A stretch of 64,000 nucleotides of DNA from Rhizaria sp. SCN 62-66 (GCA_001724265.1 MEDY01000034.1:1-64000), one strand, 5' to 3'; numbered from the stretch's first letter, positions 8,148-23,100 are shown. The notes: generated by a model from the letters alone, not told the origin. Numbers and translations: made by a program.

Positions 8148-11100
8148 TCACTTGGACTTGGCAAGCTTCTTGGTACAGGTGACGCACACGCGCACGGGGT
8201 CGAAGAACCCGAGGCGCGGCACGGGGATCTTGTGCACGGAGCACTTCTGGCAGAAGACGCCGCCGCACGCGCGGCAGTGGTGGCGCCGGCGCAGCCGCGT
8301 GAACTGGGTCCGGCAGCACGCGCACGTGGCCGCGTTCTCGTCGGGCACCCAGTGCTCGGTGTTGGCGAGCGTCCACGCCAGCAGCGCGCCCGACGCGTCG
8401 CCGGTCCACATGCGCGTGCCCCAGCCCCAGCCAAGCGCGGTCCACGCGGCCGCGTGCGGCGCGCTCGACCGGACGCCGGCGCCGGCGTTGACTCGCGAAG
8501 CGGCGCCGGTGACGAGCCCCAGCACGCCGCTGGCCGAGTTCGCGAGCGCCGCAAAGCCGCCGCCGAAGGCCGCGCTGGTGGTGGGGCAGGCCGGCGACGC
8601 CGCGCCGGGCGTCTGCGCGGGCTCGTGCACGCGGATCACCGTCACGGGCGCCGAGTGCTCGACGCGCTGCAACCGGAGCACGCAGCGCATGTAGGGCGCG
8701 CGCGAAGTGGCGACGGGCACCGGGTACGGGTACGTGCTGACAGGGTACGGCACCGAGGGGTCGAGTAGTGGGTAGCCCGCGTCGAGGTTGCCCGCGAGGC
8801 GGTCCTCCTCGTCGTCGTCCAGCAGCGCCAGGCGCGCCAGCACCGACGGCATGTCCGTCGACGACAGGCCGGAGACCGGGCCCGTGATGCTGGGGCCGGC
8901 GGCGGCGGCCGCGATCGCAGCGGCGGCGGCGGCGGACGCAGCCAAGGACGCTGGGGTGACAAGCGGGGCGTTGGCAGCGAAGCTAGCGCGGCCAGGGCTG
9001 GTGGTTGCGGATGACGAAGAAGACAAGTCAGTGACAGCGTTCATGTTGGCGGCGGCAATCGCGGCAGCGGTCGCCGCAACAGCAGACGAAGAGCCTGAAG
9101 ACTGATCGCTAACGTTCGAGTTAGAGTTAAGCATCTGCGCACGCCACTGGGCCAGCGCAGCGACCTGCGCCTGCAGTGTGGCGGCGTCGCCAGAGGCAGC
9201 GACGGCGGAGGAGCTCGCCAGCACGCCGTCGACATCGACGTCGTCCTCGGCCGTATCATCGTAGCCGTCGTTGTCATCGATGTCGTCGTCGTCCTCCTCG
9301 TCGTCGTCGCCCGCGCCGGTGCTCGTGCCCGTGTTGGCGCGGTCGCGCGTGCTGACGCGGCTGCGGCGCAGCGAGCGACCGCGCTGGCCCGTGCTGCTGC
9401 GGCCGTTGGTGCCCGCGCTGGCCGTCGACGCCGCAGCCGCCTCGTCATCATCGTCGTCGGCGTCGGCCGCCGCAGCCGCACTCGCGCGCGCCGCGGCCGC
9501 CGCGGCAGTCTCGTCTGCAGCGGCAGACTCGATGGCGATCGCCGCGGCGGCAGCCGCCGCCATGGCAGCGGGGTTGCCCTCTGCGCCGCCGATCGCGGCC
9601 CAGGCCGAGGAGGACACGGAGCCGTCGTTATAGGGCGAGCCGACGCCGTGGGGCGCGCTGGGTAGCCCGAGCGCGGCGCTGAGGGCGTTGCGCTCGTGCG
9701 GGCGCAGACGGCAGCGCAGCTGCGCGGCCTCTGCGAGCAGCATGAGGCGCCAGAACCGCAGCGAGCCGTCGTTGTGGCCCGTGACAATCATGCGGCCCTG
9801 CTCGCAATGTTGCGGTGCGAAGACGAAGGCGCAGGAGCGGATGCAGTGGCCCGCAGAGAGGTCCACCTCGGGCTCGGGGCCGTGCACGGCGTCAGCGGCC
9901 TCGGCGAGCTCCTTCGCCTCGGCGTCGGGGCCCAGCGCGCTGACAGCGGCAGCGACGGCGCCGCGCTGGGCCGTCTCGGTGGCGGCGTTAAGCGAGGCGT
10001 CGAGGTGCGCGACGAGGCGGCCGTTGACGGTCCACACGAAGGCGTGCGTGCGCGCGGTCACGAGCAGCAGTCCGGCCTCTGCGCAGTAGGCCGCGGAGGT
10101 GATGGCCGACGGGTGCTGCGGCAGCGCGCGCACGAGAGTGAGCTCATGTGCGTCCCACAGCTCCACGCGGCCCTGAGCGTCGCAGCGCACAATGACGCCG
10201 AGCTCGTAGGCGTGCAGCAGCACCGTGATGGGCGCGAAGAGCCCGCCGAGCGAGGCCGCGGGGGGCAGCACCTTGCGCAGCGTGAGGTGGCGCAGGTGCA
10301 GGCGCGGGTGCGGCACGTACACGGCCACGGCGCCGTCCGCGCCGCCGGTGAGCACGGTGCGTGAGTCTGTCGACACGGCCGCGGCGGTGACGCGACCGCG
10401 GTGGATGGTGGCGACGGTGAGCAGCAGCTCGCCGTTCTGCACGGCCTGCACGCGCGGCGTCGGCGACGCGAGCAACAAGGCGGGCGCGGTAGCGACCACG
10501 GCCGCGGAGCCGACCACGGACAGGTCAGAGCCGACCACCGCAGCGGTGGAGACAAGGCCCGTGGACGCGGTCGCCAGCGCGGAGCCGGCGGCGTTGGCCG
10601 TGGCGCGCGCATTAGTCGGGGGCACGAAGCCGCCCGCGGCGAGCGCGGCCTGGTGCTGCATGTGCTGCTGGCTCTGCTGCTCCTGCGCGGCGGCATGCTC
10701 GCGCATCGCGGCGGCCGTGGCATTGGCAACGTTGAGCGCAGCGGTGGTGTTGATCTCGGCACGCGCGGGGCCAGACTGGCCAGCAGCCGCCGCAGCGCTA
10801 TCACTGCTGCCGACCTGCATCTTAGTCACGTTGGCGACTGAATACGCGCGCAGCGAGCCGTCGTTAAAGCCCCAAGCAAGCGTCTTGGCGAGGCCGGCAC
10901 CGACAAGCAAGCGCTGCTGCGGCGCGACGAACAGCCGCGGCTTGCGGTGCGCGCCGGCCTTCAGCACGCGCACGTCGCCGACGCCGGAGCCGAGTCCGGC
11001 CGGGTGGCGCGCGTGCGCGGGGGACGGCAGCGTGAGCGCGCAGCGGGTCGGGATGCGCGCGCCGCCGCCCTCCGCGGGCAGCGACTGCAGCAGGGCCGGA

Positions 11101-14100
11101 CGAGGGCGCGCCTTCGCAACAGTGTTGCTGCTGTGGAAGTTGGACAGCGCCTGCGCGGCTGCGGCGGAAGCAGCTGAGTTGCCGTGCGCAGCGTTCCCCG
11201 TGCTGTAGGAAGTCGCGGCACCGACGAGCAGATATGTCCAGCAGTGTGACGCACGAGCTCCGTGCGCGGCCACGGGCGGTACGGAAAGCGCGAGCGGGCG
11301 TGGCACCATAGCGCCCATCGGCGTCGTCAGCGAGTAGTACCGCAGCAGACGCGTGGCGGCCGCGCGCTGCGCGGCGAGGCTGTTGGCGCGGCGGTAGCTG
11401 CTGCTGTACGCAGCGCCGTGGGCCGTGGCGAGCGCGGGGCACGGACGGGCCGCGACGGGCTCGAACGCGGTGGTCGACGGCGACATGATCACGGTGGGCC
11501 GGAGCAGGTACGTGTGCGAGACGATGGATGCGACGCGGGCAGAACAGGCGTCGGGCATGCGCTTCGGGTGCGGCTTGGTGAAGAGGCAATGCGGGGTCTG
11601 GCCGAAGTTGTTGATCTGCGCGATGGTGGCGTCGCGCAGCACGGGGTCAAAGATGGAGTCGATGTCGACAGCGTCCTCGTACGTCAAATAATAGAACACG
11701 TTGAGCGCGTTCTCAGCCTCCTTGCCACGCTGCTTAGAGCCGAAGATGAGGTCGATCCACTCGTGCAGGTGCTCGGAGACGTAGGGCGACTCGAGCGCGC
11801 GCCGCATGATCGACACGAACTGCCAGGGGTCGTTGTTGGCCCACGGCGGGAGCTTGACATCGTCCGCGGGCGTCGCATCGCGCTGGTGGTTGCCGATGTC
11901 GAACCGGTTCGAGTTGAGGAACATCTCGGGCAAGTAGTAGAACTCGGGGATCAGCTCCTTGACGTCGGCCATGCCACCTGTGCGCGAGGCGGAGTCGTAG
12001 CAGGTCGACACGTCGCAGAACAGACGGTCCGCGTGGTCGAACTTGCCCGCCTGCAGCGCGATGTGCGCGCGCGTGTACGGCTCCATGCGGATCAGGAAGT
12101 ACGCCACCGTCGCCGCGGAGGAGTAGTGTGTGCCATAGTGGAAGCGGGGGACTGCACCGGACGGGTCATCCCACATCTCGAAGCGCTGCTTGAATTCTGC
12201 GGCGCGAGGCGGGTGAAGCGCGCCCATGGGCTTAGACAGATCGCGGTAGACGCGGGGGTCGTCGAGGTCGATCGTTGCGGATGTGTAATCGGCGAGAACC
12301 CAGGGGAACACGGGGTACTGAGTGATGTCGTTCATCGTACGGCCCGCCTGCGTGTTGAGGAACATAAGGTAGTCAAAGTTCGACATGTCGCCAGTCTGCC
12401 AAAGCTTACGAGCGCGAGCGATGGACTGCTTGTCCATGTCATCCGCCTCCGAGGGAGTCATCATCATCGGCAGCTGCAGCGTGGCACCGAAGGCGCCGCT
12501 CATCAGCGGACCGGACAGCGACGACGCGGCGGCAGGAAACAACGGCGCGACGTTGGTGAGCTTAGACACGACAACGTCCGCGGCATGCGCGTCTTCGTAC
12601 ATCGTACTCTCGACACGACGTACCGTCGCAATCGACGCCATGCGGTTAAACGCTTCGTTGCGCGCGGCGGGGGACTCGAACACAAGCATGATCGTCGCAC
12701 CGGCACTCGAAAAAACCTCAAGTGCAACCTGCTGCAGCTGGTAGCGACGGCGAAGCACGTCCACTATCTCAGTCCACGCCCACTTGGCGTACACACGCGC
12801 ACCGCGAGAGCCTTCATTGGCACCGGCATTCTGCGTCAGGATGGGGCCAGCGGCGTCGCCGGTCTTCATCGCAGTCGAGCTGCGGTACACGTTAAGCGAA
12901 GACGCAGGGTTGCGGCCGAGAACAGTCGAGTACGCCGACTCCTGGTCAATCAAGGACGCGGCGGCGCGCGCGGTAGCGCTGCGGCCAAAGGCGTGAGTTC
13001 CTGAGGCAGCACCACCGACAACCGTCGCCTCAGGCTGACCTGCAGCGGCGCCCGATGCAGCAAGGCGGGCACGCATCTCAGCGATGCCACCCGACCCAGG
13101 CTGGCTGCTGTTGGCGCTCGCGCGCGCCTGAGTGGCTGCGCTGGGACCAAGAGAGAAATCCTTAATAGCCTCGCTCAGCGTGCCGACGGGCAGCGTCGAC
13201 ATGATCGGGGAGTTGGCGACGCCATTGACGGTGCCGCCAAGGATGGACGCTGCAGACGGCAGCGCGCTTGTACCGCCACGACGGTCATTGTTGTTGCCCG
13301 AGCCACGAGCGCCACCGCTGTTGTTGCTGCCAGGGCGAACTGCCGCGTCGCGTTTGGCGACGTGGAGCACGGCCTCGACGTGCGCGGGCGTAGGCGGGAC
13401 GTCGGCGAGGTAGTGCGAACGGATCGTGTTCATGTACTGCGCGGAGTGAGTCTGCGTCAGCGCCTTCGACGACTCGGAAGTCGCGTCATACACAATGTCG
13501 CAGAAGCGGCGGCGGTGGGCAATGCGAGCGGAGAACAGCGGGCCGCCCTCACGCGCGCCCAAAGCACCGGAACCGTACGAGGTCGACAGCGTGTACATGC
13601 GCTGTCCGTCAGCACCATCGTTGATAGGTTCAAGCTTGAACCCTTCGACGACGTAGAGGAACTGCGGGGACAGCACCAGCACGACGTCGTTGCAGTCCAT
13701 GCCAAACACACGGCCAGCGGGGTACACGCCCTGCGGCAGTGGCGCGTCACCGGGTTCCAGTGTGCGCAGCAGCTCAGCGAAAGGCTCAGAGCGAGCACCG
13801 GCAAAGCCGCCGAGCTGCACATCGTTCTCATCCTCAACTTCCTCTTCATCGGACGAGTCCTCGCCAGGAGACACATCGGCATCGCTCTCGCTCCAGTCGT
13901 GCGCGGCGAACGACAGCGCGTCACGGTACACGCGGCGCTGCTCGGCCTCGATCACCGCAGCGCATGGCGCGGCCGCAGGCGCGGACTCAGCGGTCACGAG
14001 CACACGGCGGCCCGGGACGGGCGTCTGCGGGTGCGCGCCCGACTCTTGCGCGGCCTCTCTAGCGGCCGCGGCGTCGGCAGCAGCGGCGGTGATGACTTCG

Positions 14101-17100
14101 GGAATCGCGCAGTAATCGCGCAGCGCAGAGCCGCGCGGAGGCGCGGTAACTGCGCCAACACGGTAGCCGAGAATGGTGTTGGCGTTCCACACGCGCAGAG
14201 TGCGGTCGCGCGCCACAGCGACAAGCTGGCGGCCGCTGGGTGTCCATGTGACGTTCTGTACGTATGACGCATGCTCGCGCAGACCCTTGCGGCAATGACC
14301 GCGGCGCACCCACCAGAGGCGCACGGTGCGGTCACGAGACGCTGTGGCAAGCAGACGGCCGCAAGGCGAGAATGAGACGGAAGTGATTGCGAGAGTGTGA
14401 CCGCGCAGTGTGTGGATGCACGGAACGGTTATCAGCGGGCGCAGCGCGGCAACGGCAGCAGCGGACGAGGTAAGGCTGTCGACGACACTGGAGACCGGGT
14501 TAGAGTCGGACATACTGTTGTAGTCTGACGCGGCGGCGGACATGGTGTCAGCAGCATGCTTGATGTGATGAGTGCCGCTAGAAATACCCTTGACACGCCA
14601 AACACGAGCACACTTATCCTCAGAGCCAGTCACGATCCAGTGTCCACAAGAGCTCCAGTCGACCGTAGTGACGGCCTCATCGTGTCCGCTCAACACGGCA
14701 ACCAGCGTCGACCGCGCAGCGACAATGACGCCGCGTTGTGCAACAGCGCTGGCAGCGCATGCCGACGCTCTCAACGTAAGCGCAGACGTGGGAACAGCAG
14801 AGACGAGAAGAGACAGCGGCTCAGGGGCGCGCGTTGTCCTGGTGGAGTGTGTGGCTAGGGAGATGCGGTGGATGTACGCGTTGCGATCGCGCGTGCCGGA
14901 GAGCAGGTGAAGCGCGGGGATTTCGCCACGCAGCAGTGAGGCGGTGACACTCTCATCATGCTTGCTCTGAGAGGCGGTGCTCGTGGCGGGCATCTTCGCA
15001 CCGCCAGCAGGCTTGTTCGCCGTAGTCGCAGTGCCACAAAGGTTAAACTCCTGCGCAATATCGGCCAAATACGCGCGCGGTAACGGCGCCCACTTGAGGC
15101 ACGTGGTCAGAGCCTGCATGCCGCGGATAGCGACGACCGGCTCGAACACGGGCTCGGGCACCCACGCCACGGACTCCACAGTCGCGGAGGCGTCAGAAGT
15201 CGCCGATGCGGAGTTACGGCGGCCCGACACGCTGCTGAGCATCGTCGCCGCGCTGAGCGTAGGGGACAGCTCAGTCGGGGGCGCGTCAGCAGGCACCGCG
15301 CTGCCACGGGCGCTGCCGGGGTTGCGCAGACGCAGGCGCTGCGCGGCGACGTGCGCGGCCGCAGCGCTGGTGGCGTCCGCGATGGAGCGGCGCAGCGGCA
15401 GCGTGGCCATGGCGCCATTGTGGATCACGCGTGCCGAAGCAGACGACGGCCGCGACAAGACGCGGCGGCCGGGGCCGGTGAGGCCAGCGGCAGCGTCGGC
15501 GGTGAGGCCCATGTCGCCAGATACCGGCATGGTCTCGAAGCGGTTGCTCGTGCGCGCGCTTCCAAGGCGCGAGCCTTGGCGCGAGGCTAGGCCAGAGCGC
15601 GGGGGCTGTGTCGGCGTGGCGCCGCCCATGGGCGCGTCGTCGCTCTGCTGGGGCAGCGTGTCAGGCAGACCGGAGAGCGCGGGCGTGATCATCGGGGACG
15701 CACCGCGCGAAGAGCCAGAGGCGCCGGGCTGTAACGAACCGTGGTCAAGAAGGGACGCCGTCGAAAACAGATTGGTACCGTCAGCGGCGGATGAGATCAC
15801 ATCTGCACCAGCAGCGGCCGCTGCAGCAGTCATCGGGTCAATAGGGAGTGATTCGAGTTCGTGCACGGCCTCAGCGGTGATCGTGGTGCCAACGCGCATC
15901 AGCGGCGAAGGCATGGAAGCGTACTTAGGACCAGGGGACGCAGACGGAGCGTTGGCAGGAGCGACGGATGCACCGTAGTGCTCATGAGTAAGCGACGCAC
16001 CACCAGAGAATGGCGAAAGCGGCATCGCGCTGGACGCCGGCGTGAGGCGTGGCGTGAATGCATCTTGAGGGCCGGGAAGAGTGGGCAGCGATTCGAGGGT
16101 GAACGGGGTGGCGCTTGTGGTAATGCCACTGGTCGACACTGAGTGGGCGTTAGAGCGAGACTGCGAGTCCTCCCGATTGCAGTCGGAGTTGAGACCCTGA
16201 CCGTTTTCGTCGTCGCACATGTCAACGCTGTTCGTTGCAAGGGTGACATTAAAGGCCTTGGTTGCAGCCGCAGTGAAGCGCTCGTAGTCGTCGATCATCC
16301 GCGGCACATCCCAGATGTAGATCGCCTTGTCCTGACCCGTAGTCGCAAGGCAACGACCATCGGGTGACCATGCGACCGAAGACGCGCCCGCATTGCCGTG
16401 TGGCGGCTCGAACGAAAGCACCACGAGCGGGGTCGTTTCGTCGTTCTCACTGTCACCAAGCGAGGTGTCACCGGCGCCGGCACCGGTGGAGATGTTCGCG
16501 ACGTCGTCGGAGCCCGCCGCCGTTGGGGCGACGCTGTCGGATGTGCTCATGCGCGCCAGTGGCGGGCGACTGCGAAGCATCGGGGACAGTTCAGCGGGGT
16601 TGACGCCGTCACTGACCCCCGTACTATTACCACTGGCAGTGCTGCGAGCTGCGCCAGTGAGCATTGCGAAAGCCGGGATACGGAACACAGTGACGCGCGC
16701 CGCGGTCGTAGACGCGACAAGGTATGTGCCACACGGGGACCAGGCCAGACTGCACACAGACGCAGCCGACTCGCGGTCGAGGTCAACGGGGCGAGCGGCT
16801 GCAGCAGCAGCAGCGGCTGCGGAGGCACGTGCCTTGTTCTGGACACTGTGAGTGATCGTAGTATGCATCGGCGAAGCGTCTGAAAGTCTGACTCGGGTGC
16901 TCTCAGACTCAGCGGCGGAGCCTCCATTGTTCGAGGCTGGAGCAGTGGTAGCAGCAGCAGCGATACCCATTGCCGTCTCGACGCGAGCAGCATCTTGGCA
17001 CGCGTCGGTGTAGTCGGTGAGCAGAGTGAGGAACGGCAAGGGGTCAATCTCACGGATCACCTCGCAGGTAGTCACAGACCAGAGACGAATCGTCAGCTGT

Positions 17101-20100
17101 CCAGGACCAGCGGTGGCGAGCATCTGACCGCACGGCGACGCAGACACCACGTCGGCCTGACACGAGTGTACAGCGCGCGTGGCAGTCACCTGAGCGGGTG
17201 AAGGGAGCGCAAGCAGGTGGCGCAGACTCGGCGGCAGCGACGACAGAGCAGGGGTCGAGATACTCGAAGCAAGAGGTGCAGCAGAAGCAGTGGAGCTCCC
17301 ACTGGCTTTCGACTCGAGCATGCGCGGGCCACCAGCGAAGCCGACCATTGGCTTGTTAGAGCCCACAGAAGGACTCTCACCGCCGCTGCTGTCCGAGTTG
17401 GCGCGAGCAAGAGCACTCTCACTCTCGTCAGCAATAGCGCGAGCCTGGATCAACGCGGTACCGTCCGAAAAGACCTTGCCTGATGCCTGAGCCTTCAGGT
17501 GCAGCTTGAGCAGCGGCGCAAGCGCGAACCGCAACAACGACACATAGTCGATGTCGTAGGCGTTATAGAAGTTAGGCATCGTCGAAAGACGCATACGTTG
17601 GCGCAGAGGACCCTCAGCAGAGTCGAGCGCATAGCGCGGCTCCGGGAGTCCACAACGTGCGAACGCCAGACGCTTAATCATCTGCTCGGACGCGTGCATC
17701 GGGCTCTCGCTAAACAGCGTCTGCGCAGCACCGACATACGCGGCCTCGCAACGCTTGGCACGATAGTTCAAGAACCGCTTGTGGTGACGACGGAGCTCGC
17801 GCGCCCACACTTGCAGCGGCAGTGCGGCGCGGACGCAGTGAGGGAACAACGCCTCGCGGGCCAACTTTGCCACAGTCTCGCGCTGGTGCAGAACCTCGCG
17901 GACAGAAGCGATGTGGCGAGAGATAGCACCGGGTGGCATCGTGGGAATGCGTTGGTGCTTCTCAGACAAACGCGACGTCAGCGCTGTGTGCACTGCCATG
18001 GCCATCTCGTCACGCGAAATCCACTCATGGTACGAACCGAACGCGCCCATGGACATGAAGGAGCGCGGGGCGAGTGCAAGGATCGTCTCGATGTTATCTT
18101 CGGGGGGCGGGGGCAGCGCAGAGCCTGAGCTGAGAACGCGCTCGAGCCCGGGCGGCGTGATCTGACCACTGCTGGGGTTGCCACCGGCGGCGACTGATGA
18201 CGCAGAGGGACGCAGGCCAGTGTTCGCGGAAGGCACGATTGCGTTTAGCACAGCCGGGATGGCAACAGGGCCCGCAGCAGTGGGGACTGTGAGAAGCTCG
18301 AAGCCGACCTTGAGCGTAATGTTTGTCTTAAGGTCAAGGACAGAGCGCACAAGACTTGACTGCTGCTCCAGCAGAGCGCGCCATGCGTGCAGAGCGAAGA
18401 TCGATAGCTCGAGTGTCGAGACATTGGAGATGTACGAAACGCGCAGAGGTGCAGCACCGGAAGTCATGGGGCCAAGAAGACCAGCCAGTGACCACGGCAC
18501 CGGCGCCAAACGCGCAGCTGCAGCCGCAGCATTCGATGGAGCCGCAGCAACCTCGCCTACGGTGCTCGAAGCACTGGTTGAGCCGTTCGTAGCGGCAGTT
18601 GTCGAGATGGACGCCGTAGCCGACATCCTGATCGGGCCGTGGGAGAGAAGAGACGGCAGCGACGACGGCTCCGCAGTATCAGCACCAAGACTAAATGACG
18701 TGCCGTTGTACGACGTTGCGAGGTTGGACAGCGATGGCGACGGCGGTGTCGAGCCAAACGCGCTAATGGACGACCGACGCGACGAGGTCGAACCTGAGTC
18801 GTCGTTGCTGCTGTCCCGGCCTCCAGTGACGGATCTACGAGTTGCATCGCGGTACTTACGCACGTAGTCCTTGATCTTGAGCCAGTAACGCCAGTACGTC
18901 GACGAACGAGCGTAGAAAACCTCGGACACGAGCTGCGTGGGCAGCAGGTACAGGCGCAGATGATAGCACAGCGTGACGAGCGTCGTCTTGTTCAGGTACG
19001 TGTTGGTCTTGGATGATAGCAGCAAAGCGCTGTGAATCGCAAGCGCCTTAAGGATGGCCAGCAAGGCGGAAAGATCGCGGTTGTGCGACTCGAACACGAA
19101 GAAAAACAACCGGAACAGGCAACGCTGCAGGTTGGGGAGACTAGTCAGCGCAGACACAAACGCGCGGCGCAGCTTGGGACCCTGGAACACAGCTGCGGCG
19201 TGAAGAGCGACGTCGAGGTTTGAGCCGGAGACAAGGACCTTGGCGGTGATCTGCTCGTCGGGCACGATGCGGTCCGGCGGCAGCTGCGGCGCCTCAGGAG
19301 CCTGGAGCATGGCAGCGCGAGCGCGGAGACGGGCTTGGGCCTCGGCCATGACAAGCGGGGAGGTGGGGTCGACAAATGGACTCAGCGGGCACAGCTCGCC
19401 CTCAGTGCCAGACGCGGAGGGCACGGAGAGGCGGAGCGAGTTAATGAAGAACTCGATGAGCTTAGCCAGCGGCAGTGCGGGGGAGAGCGTATCCGTCACA
19501 AGCAGCGCACCGGCCTCGCAGCGATCAAGGATGACCTCAACAAGCGGCAGGAAGTTGGGCACACCGACGCGCATGAACACACTCGCGTCGGCAGCAGCGA
19601 TGGCGGCAACGGGGTCAGTCGAGTTCGACGTAGCGCCGTGGGGCACGATGTTGGTGTACAGGAACGCGTTGATACGGTCGATAACGGTAGAGATCACGCG
19701 CGCATGCACAGCACTAACTTGAAGCTGATCCGCCACGAGCGGGATGCTCATATTGGTCACGGTAGAAGCGACAGACACAGTGAGAGCTGAGTCGAAGATC
19801 TTGACAATATTGTCCTTGGCGAGGGTGGCATCAATAACGCGCGTTGCGTCTGTCTCAATCACGTAACGAGGCAGGAGCGCGACTGTAGTCGTCGTCGTCG
19901 CCGCGGTAGTGCGCAGGTTCACACGCGTGGTCACTGTGACTTGCTCAGCGCGGCGCATGTTGAGCGAACGCAGCACGAGCGAGGATAAGAAGTCGATGAT
20001 AATGTGCGTCGAGCGGCGGCAGTGCTGCAGAAGAACATCACGAGTCGCTTCAGAGACCTTGCCCAGGAAAGTGCGGCCGTTAAGCGCGCTGCGGGCGTTA

Positions 20101-23100
20101 GCACTTGTTGTAGTGTCAGCGCCAGGAGTAGGGACACCGCCATTCTCGGGCGGGGCGTATTGAGCGCGCCATGCCGACGTGCCTGCGGTCGAGAGCAAGC
20201 TCTCATCCGCGTTGCACCACGACTGAATCGTCATCAACAGCTGTGTGAGCGTATCGATGTGGAACGCACCTCCACCAGCACCAGCCAAGAAGATCTCCTT
20301 CTGGAAATGCGGGTCCGTGTCGAGCAAGTACTGCATCGTCATCAGCGTGTGATCAAGTACACGAGCGTGGCACGCGATACCATGGACCAACGCCTGCGTT
20401 GAGAGCAGACTGTGCAACACGCAGGTGTTAGGCAGCTCCTTGATGTCCGACTCAACCGCACCAGCCGCAGCTGGCACCGAGGGCGCATCGGCTCCAGTGC
20501 GCAGGGTCGCAGCGTGATATGCGACGGAGCTTACACTGCGGACGTGCATGGGTCCTGCGTTAGCGCTCGTCATCGAGGCAGCGCCGGCCCCGCCGCGGAC
20601 AAAGCGGGGGCGGATGCCGACCTGGAAGAGCTTGCTCTCACTCGCGCCGGAAGGCAGAGACGAGGGCAACGCTCCCGTGGAGCCGATAGGCTCAAACGCG
20701 GGCGAGTCCGACTGCTGCTGCTGCTGTTGTTGCTGTGTCTGCAGGGACTGAAGGTTCGACGACGAGCTGGACAAGTCGCCCGAGAGCTGCTGTCCACCAT
20801 TGATGTTGTTGATGTGAGCACTAACTGTAGAAGGCGAGGCGCTGGCGACGATGTCGTCAGCCTTCGCCTGGAGGTCCTTAGCCCAGCCCAGAAGACCGGT
20901 AAGCAGCAGTGTAAGTATGTGGCCCTGGTGTGGACGCTCGGCTGAGAATGCAGCGCTCGCCGCCGCGAGCCCAGGCGACTGAAGCGTCAGCGTGCTGGGA
21001 ATCTGGACAAAGCGTGACGCCTTAAGAGCGTGCTCGCACAGCGCGTCGAGAGACGTTGCGGGTGCAATAGAGCCTTGCATGAGCTCGCGCGGAAGCGGTG
21101 CGGAAGTCAACGCGTGCAGTAGAACAGCGTATGTGACCCATGAGGGGCGGGACGAAGGGAACAGTGCGGCGAGCACAGTCCAGCCAGTCGTGGAGGCAAC
21201 GGATGACAACAGTTGTTGCGCCGCAGTCGACGCAACAATCGCGCCACCGTGGCCACCAGCGCGTGCGCCGCTCTGAAGAGCAGACTGCGCGGCGGCGATA
21301 ACCTGTAGCTGAGCCGTGCACATCGTTGCAGCGGCGGATGCTGTGCTGACGCCAGCGCTCGAGGTGGACACGTTCGTCGCGGCATCGCCGGTCGTTGTCG
21401 CTGTAGCAGCGGCGATGCCATCCGCGTTCGTCGCACCTTGTGCCGCAGCGGCGGGGCCAGAACTGAGCTCAGCGGCCGCAGCAGACGAGATGTTGACGAG
21501 GGAGGGCTGCTCAATCACAGGCCATGACACGATGTTACTTGGAACGAACTGAATGGGTGCGGACATAAGGTCACGGTACACAGGCGCACCTGCAACGAGC
21601 AGCGACCAGAGCTTGATCGCATGTGCTTGTACTGTAGGGTGAACGTCAGGCCACAAGAACAGCGTCAAAAATCGCGGAGACATCGCCTCAATCAGCAGAG
21701 GCAGTGCGGTCGGCAGGTAGCGGGCCGCGCGGTGCGCAGGCGAAGATGATTGCGAGCCTGCTGCGTTGCCGTAAGCACCAACGCCCGCGGCAGCAGCGGC
21801 GGCGGGCTGCAGCGCGGCGACAGCAGATGGCGTGAGAGGGAGCTGCGAGAGTGTGACAGGCTGAGGTTCGGCGTGCAGCACGTACAGCCCCGAGGCCGAC
21901 GGCGCGGTGCGGATGGCGCGGTCCGTGATCGCGAGCAGCACGTCGAACAGAGACAGCAGCACCAGTGTGTCCACGGCGAGGTCGGCGTTCTGCACGCCCG
22001 CGGAGCCCGCAGTAACAGGAGAGGAGAGCGTCGCAGTTGCGGAGGGGCGGCGCGCCGGCGTTGCGGGTGGCGCGGACGAGCCTGACTGCTCGCCGGAGCC
22101 GCGCGCCGCCGCAGAGGGTGTCGCAGCGGCGATGCTCAAAGTGTTCGGAATCGTGGCGCGCGGGGTGCGTGCAGGCAGCGGCGGGGCAGTGACAGAGCCC
22201 GAGTTGGCTTGAGGCATGCGCGGGGGCAGTCCCATCATTGGCGGACGGGCCGGAGTCGCGGTCATGCTGGGCAATGGGAGGGGGACAGCCGCGGAGGCAT
22301 TACCAGTCATAGTGTGAAGAACGTTGGCAAGCGCTGCAATTGAAGTGTTCATCGTGGTATCCGCGTCACCAAGCGTTGCGACAGAGTCGACGATGGCGGA
22401 GTAACCGCCAGAGGCAGCGTCACTCTCACTAAACACGTGTGCGCGAGTGAAGAATGATCCATCTTCCTCGATGACAACCTCAACACCCTTGCTCGCGAGA
22501 TTCCAGCGGTGCACAGCGGTGAGATACTCGTTGGAAAGCTTCTGGTACACCATACCGTCATCGCCATGAGGGGAACGAACAAGCGCACCAGAGCCAACCC
22601 AGTTGAAGTCGCGCGCGGCGCGACCGTGGCGGTGGCCCGCAGCATTGGGCGCGAGGAGCAGGTTGTTCACGTCACCACCGTGCTGCCCCGATGCCGATGT
22701 CGAAGTATTGAGCGTGGTGAGAGTGCGCTGGCTGCGAGACATGGTTGCGTTGGCGTTGCGCAGCGAGGTAGGCCCCGAATGCTGTGGGCTCGCCGTCGGA
22801 ACACCCCCGGCAGATGTGGACACTGTGAGCGCCGGCGGGATGATACCACGGATCGTGCCGGTACTAGCATTCGCCTTGACAAGCACCGAGTCGCTGCGGT
22901 TAAGAGTGCTCATCGCGTTCTGAGTGGACGCAGCCTGAACAGAAGAGAGCGAATTCTGCAGCTGCGACGCCCCAGCGGGGTTGGTCGCTGAAGACTTAAT
23001 GCTCTTCTCTAAGTGCTGCCCAATCGCAGTCCAGCGTGAGTGACTCATCGACGTGCACAGCTCTTTGTTGACATGAGCAAGCCTCTCGCCGTCCCGGTCA

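Noticed and set aside
11262-13004. 580-codon plus-strand ORF inside the BEACH gene
   Set aside because: Antisense to the conserved BEACH domain. No recognisable domain of its own.
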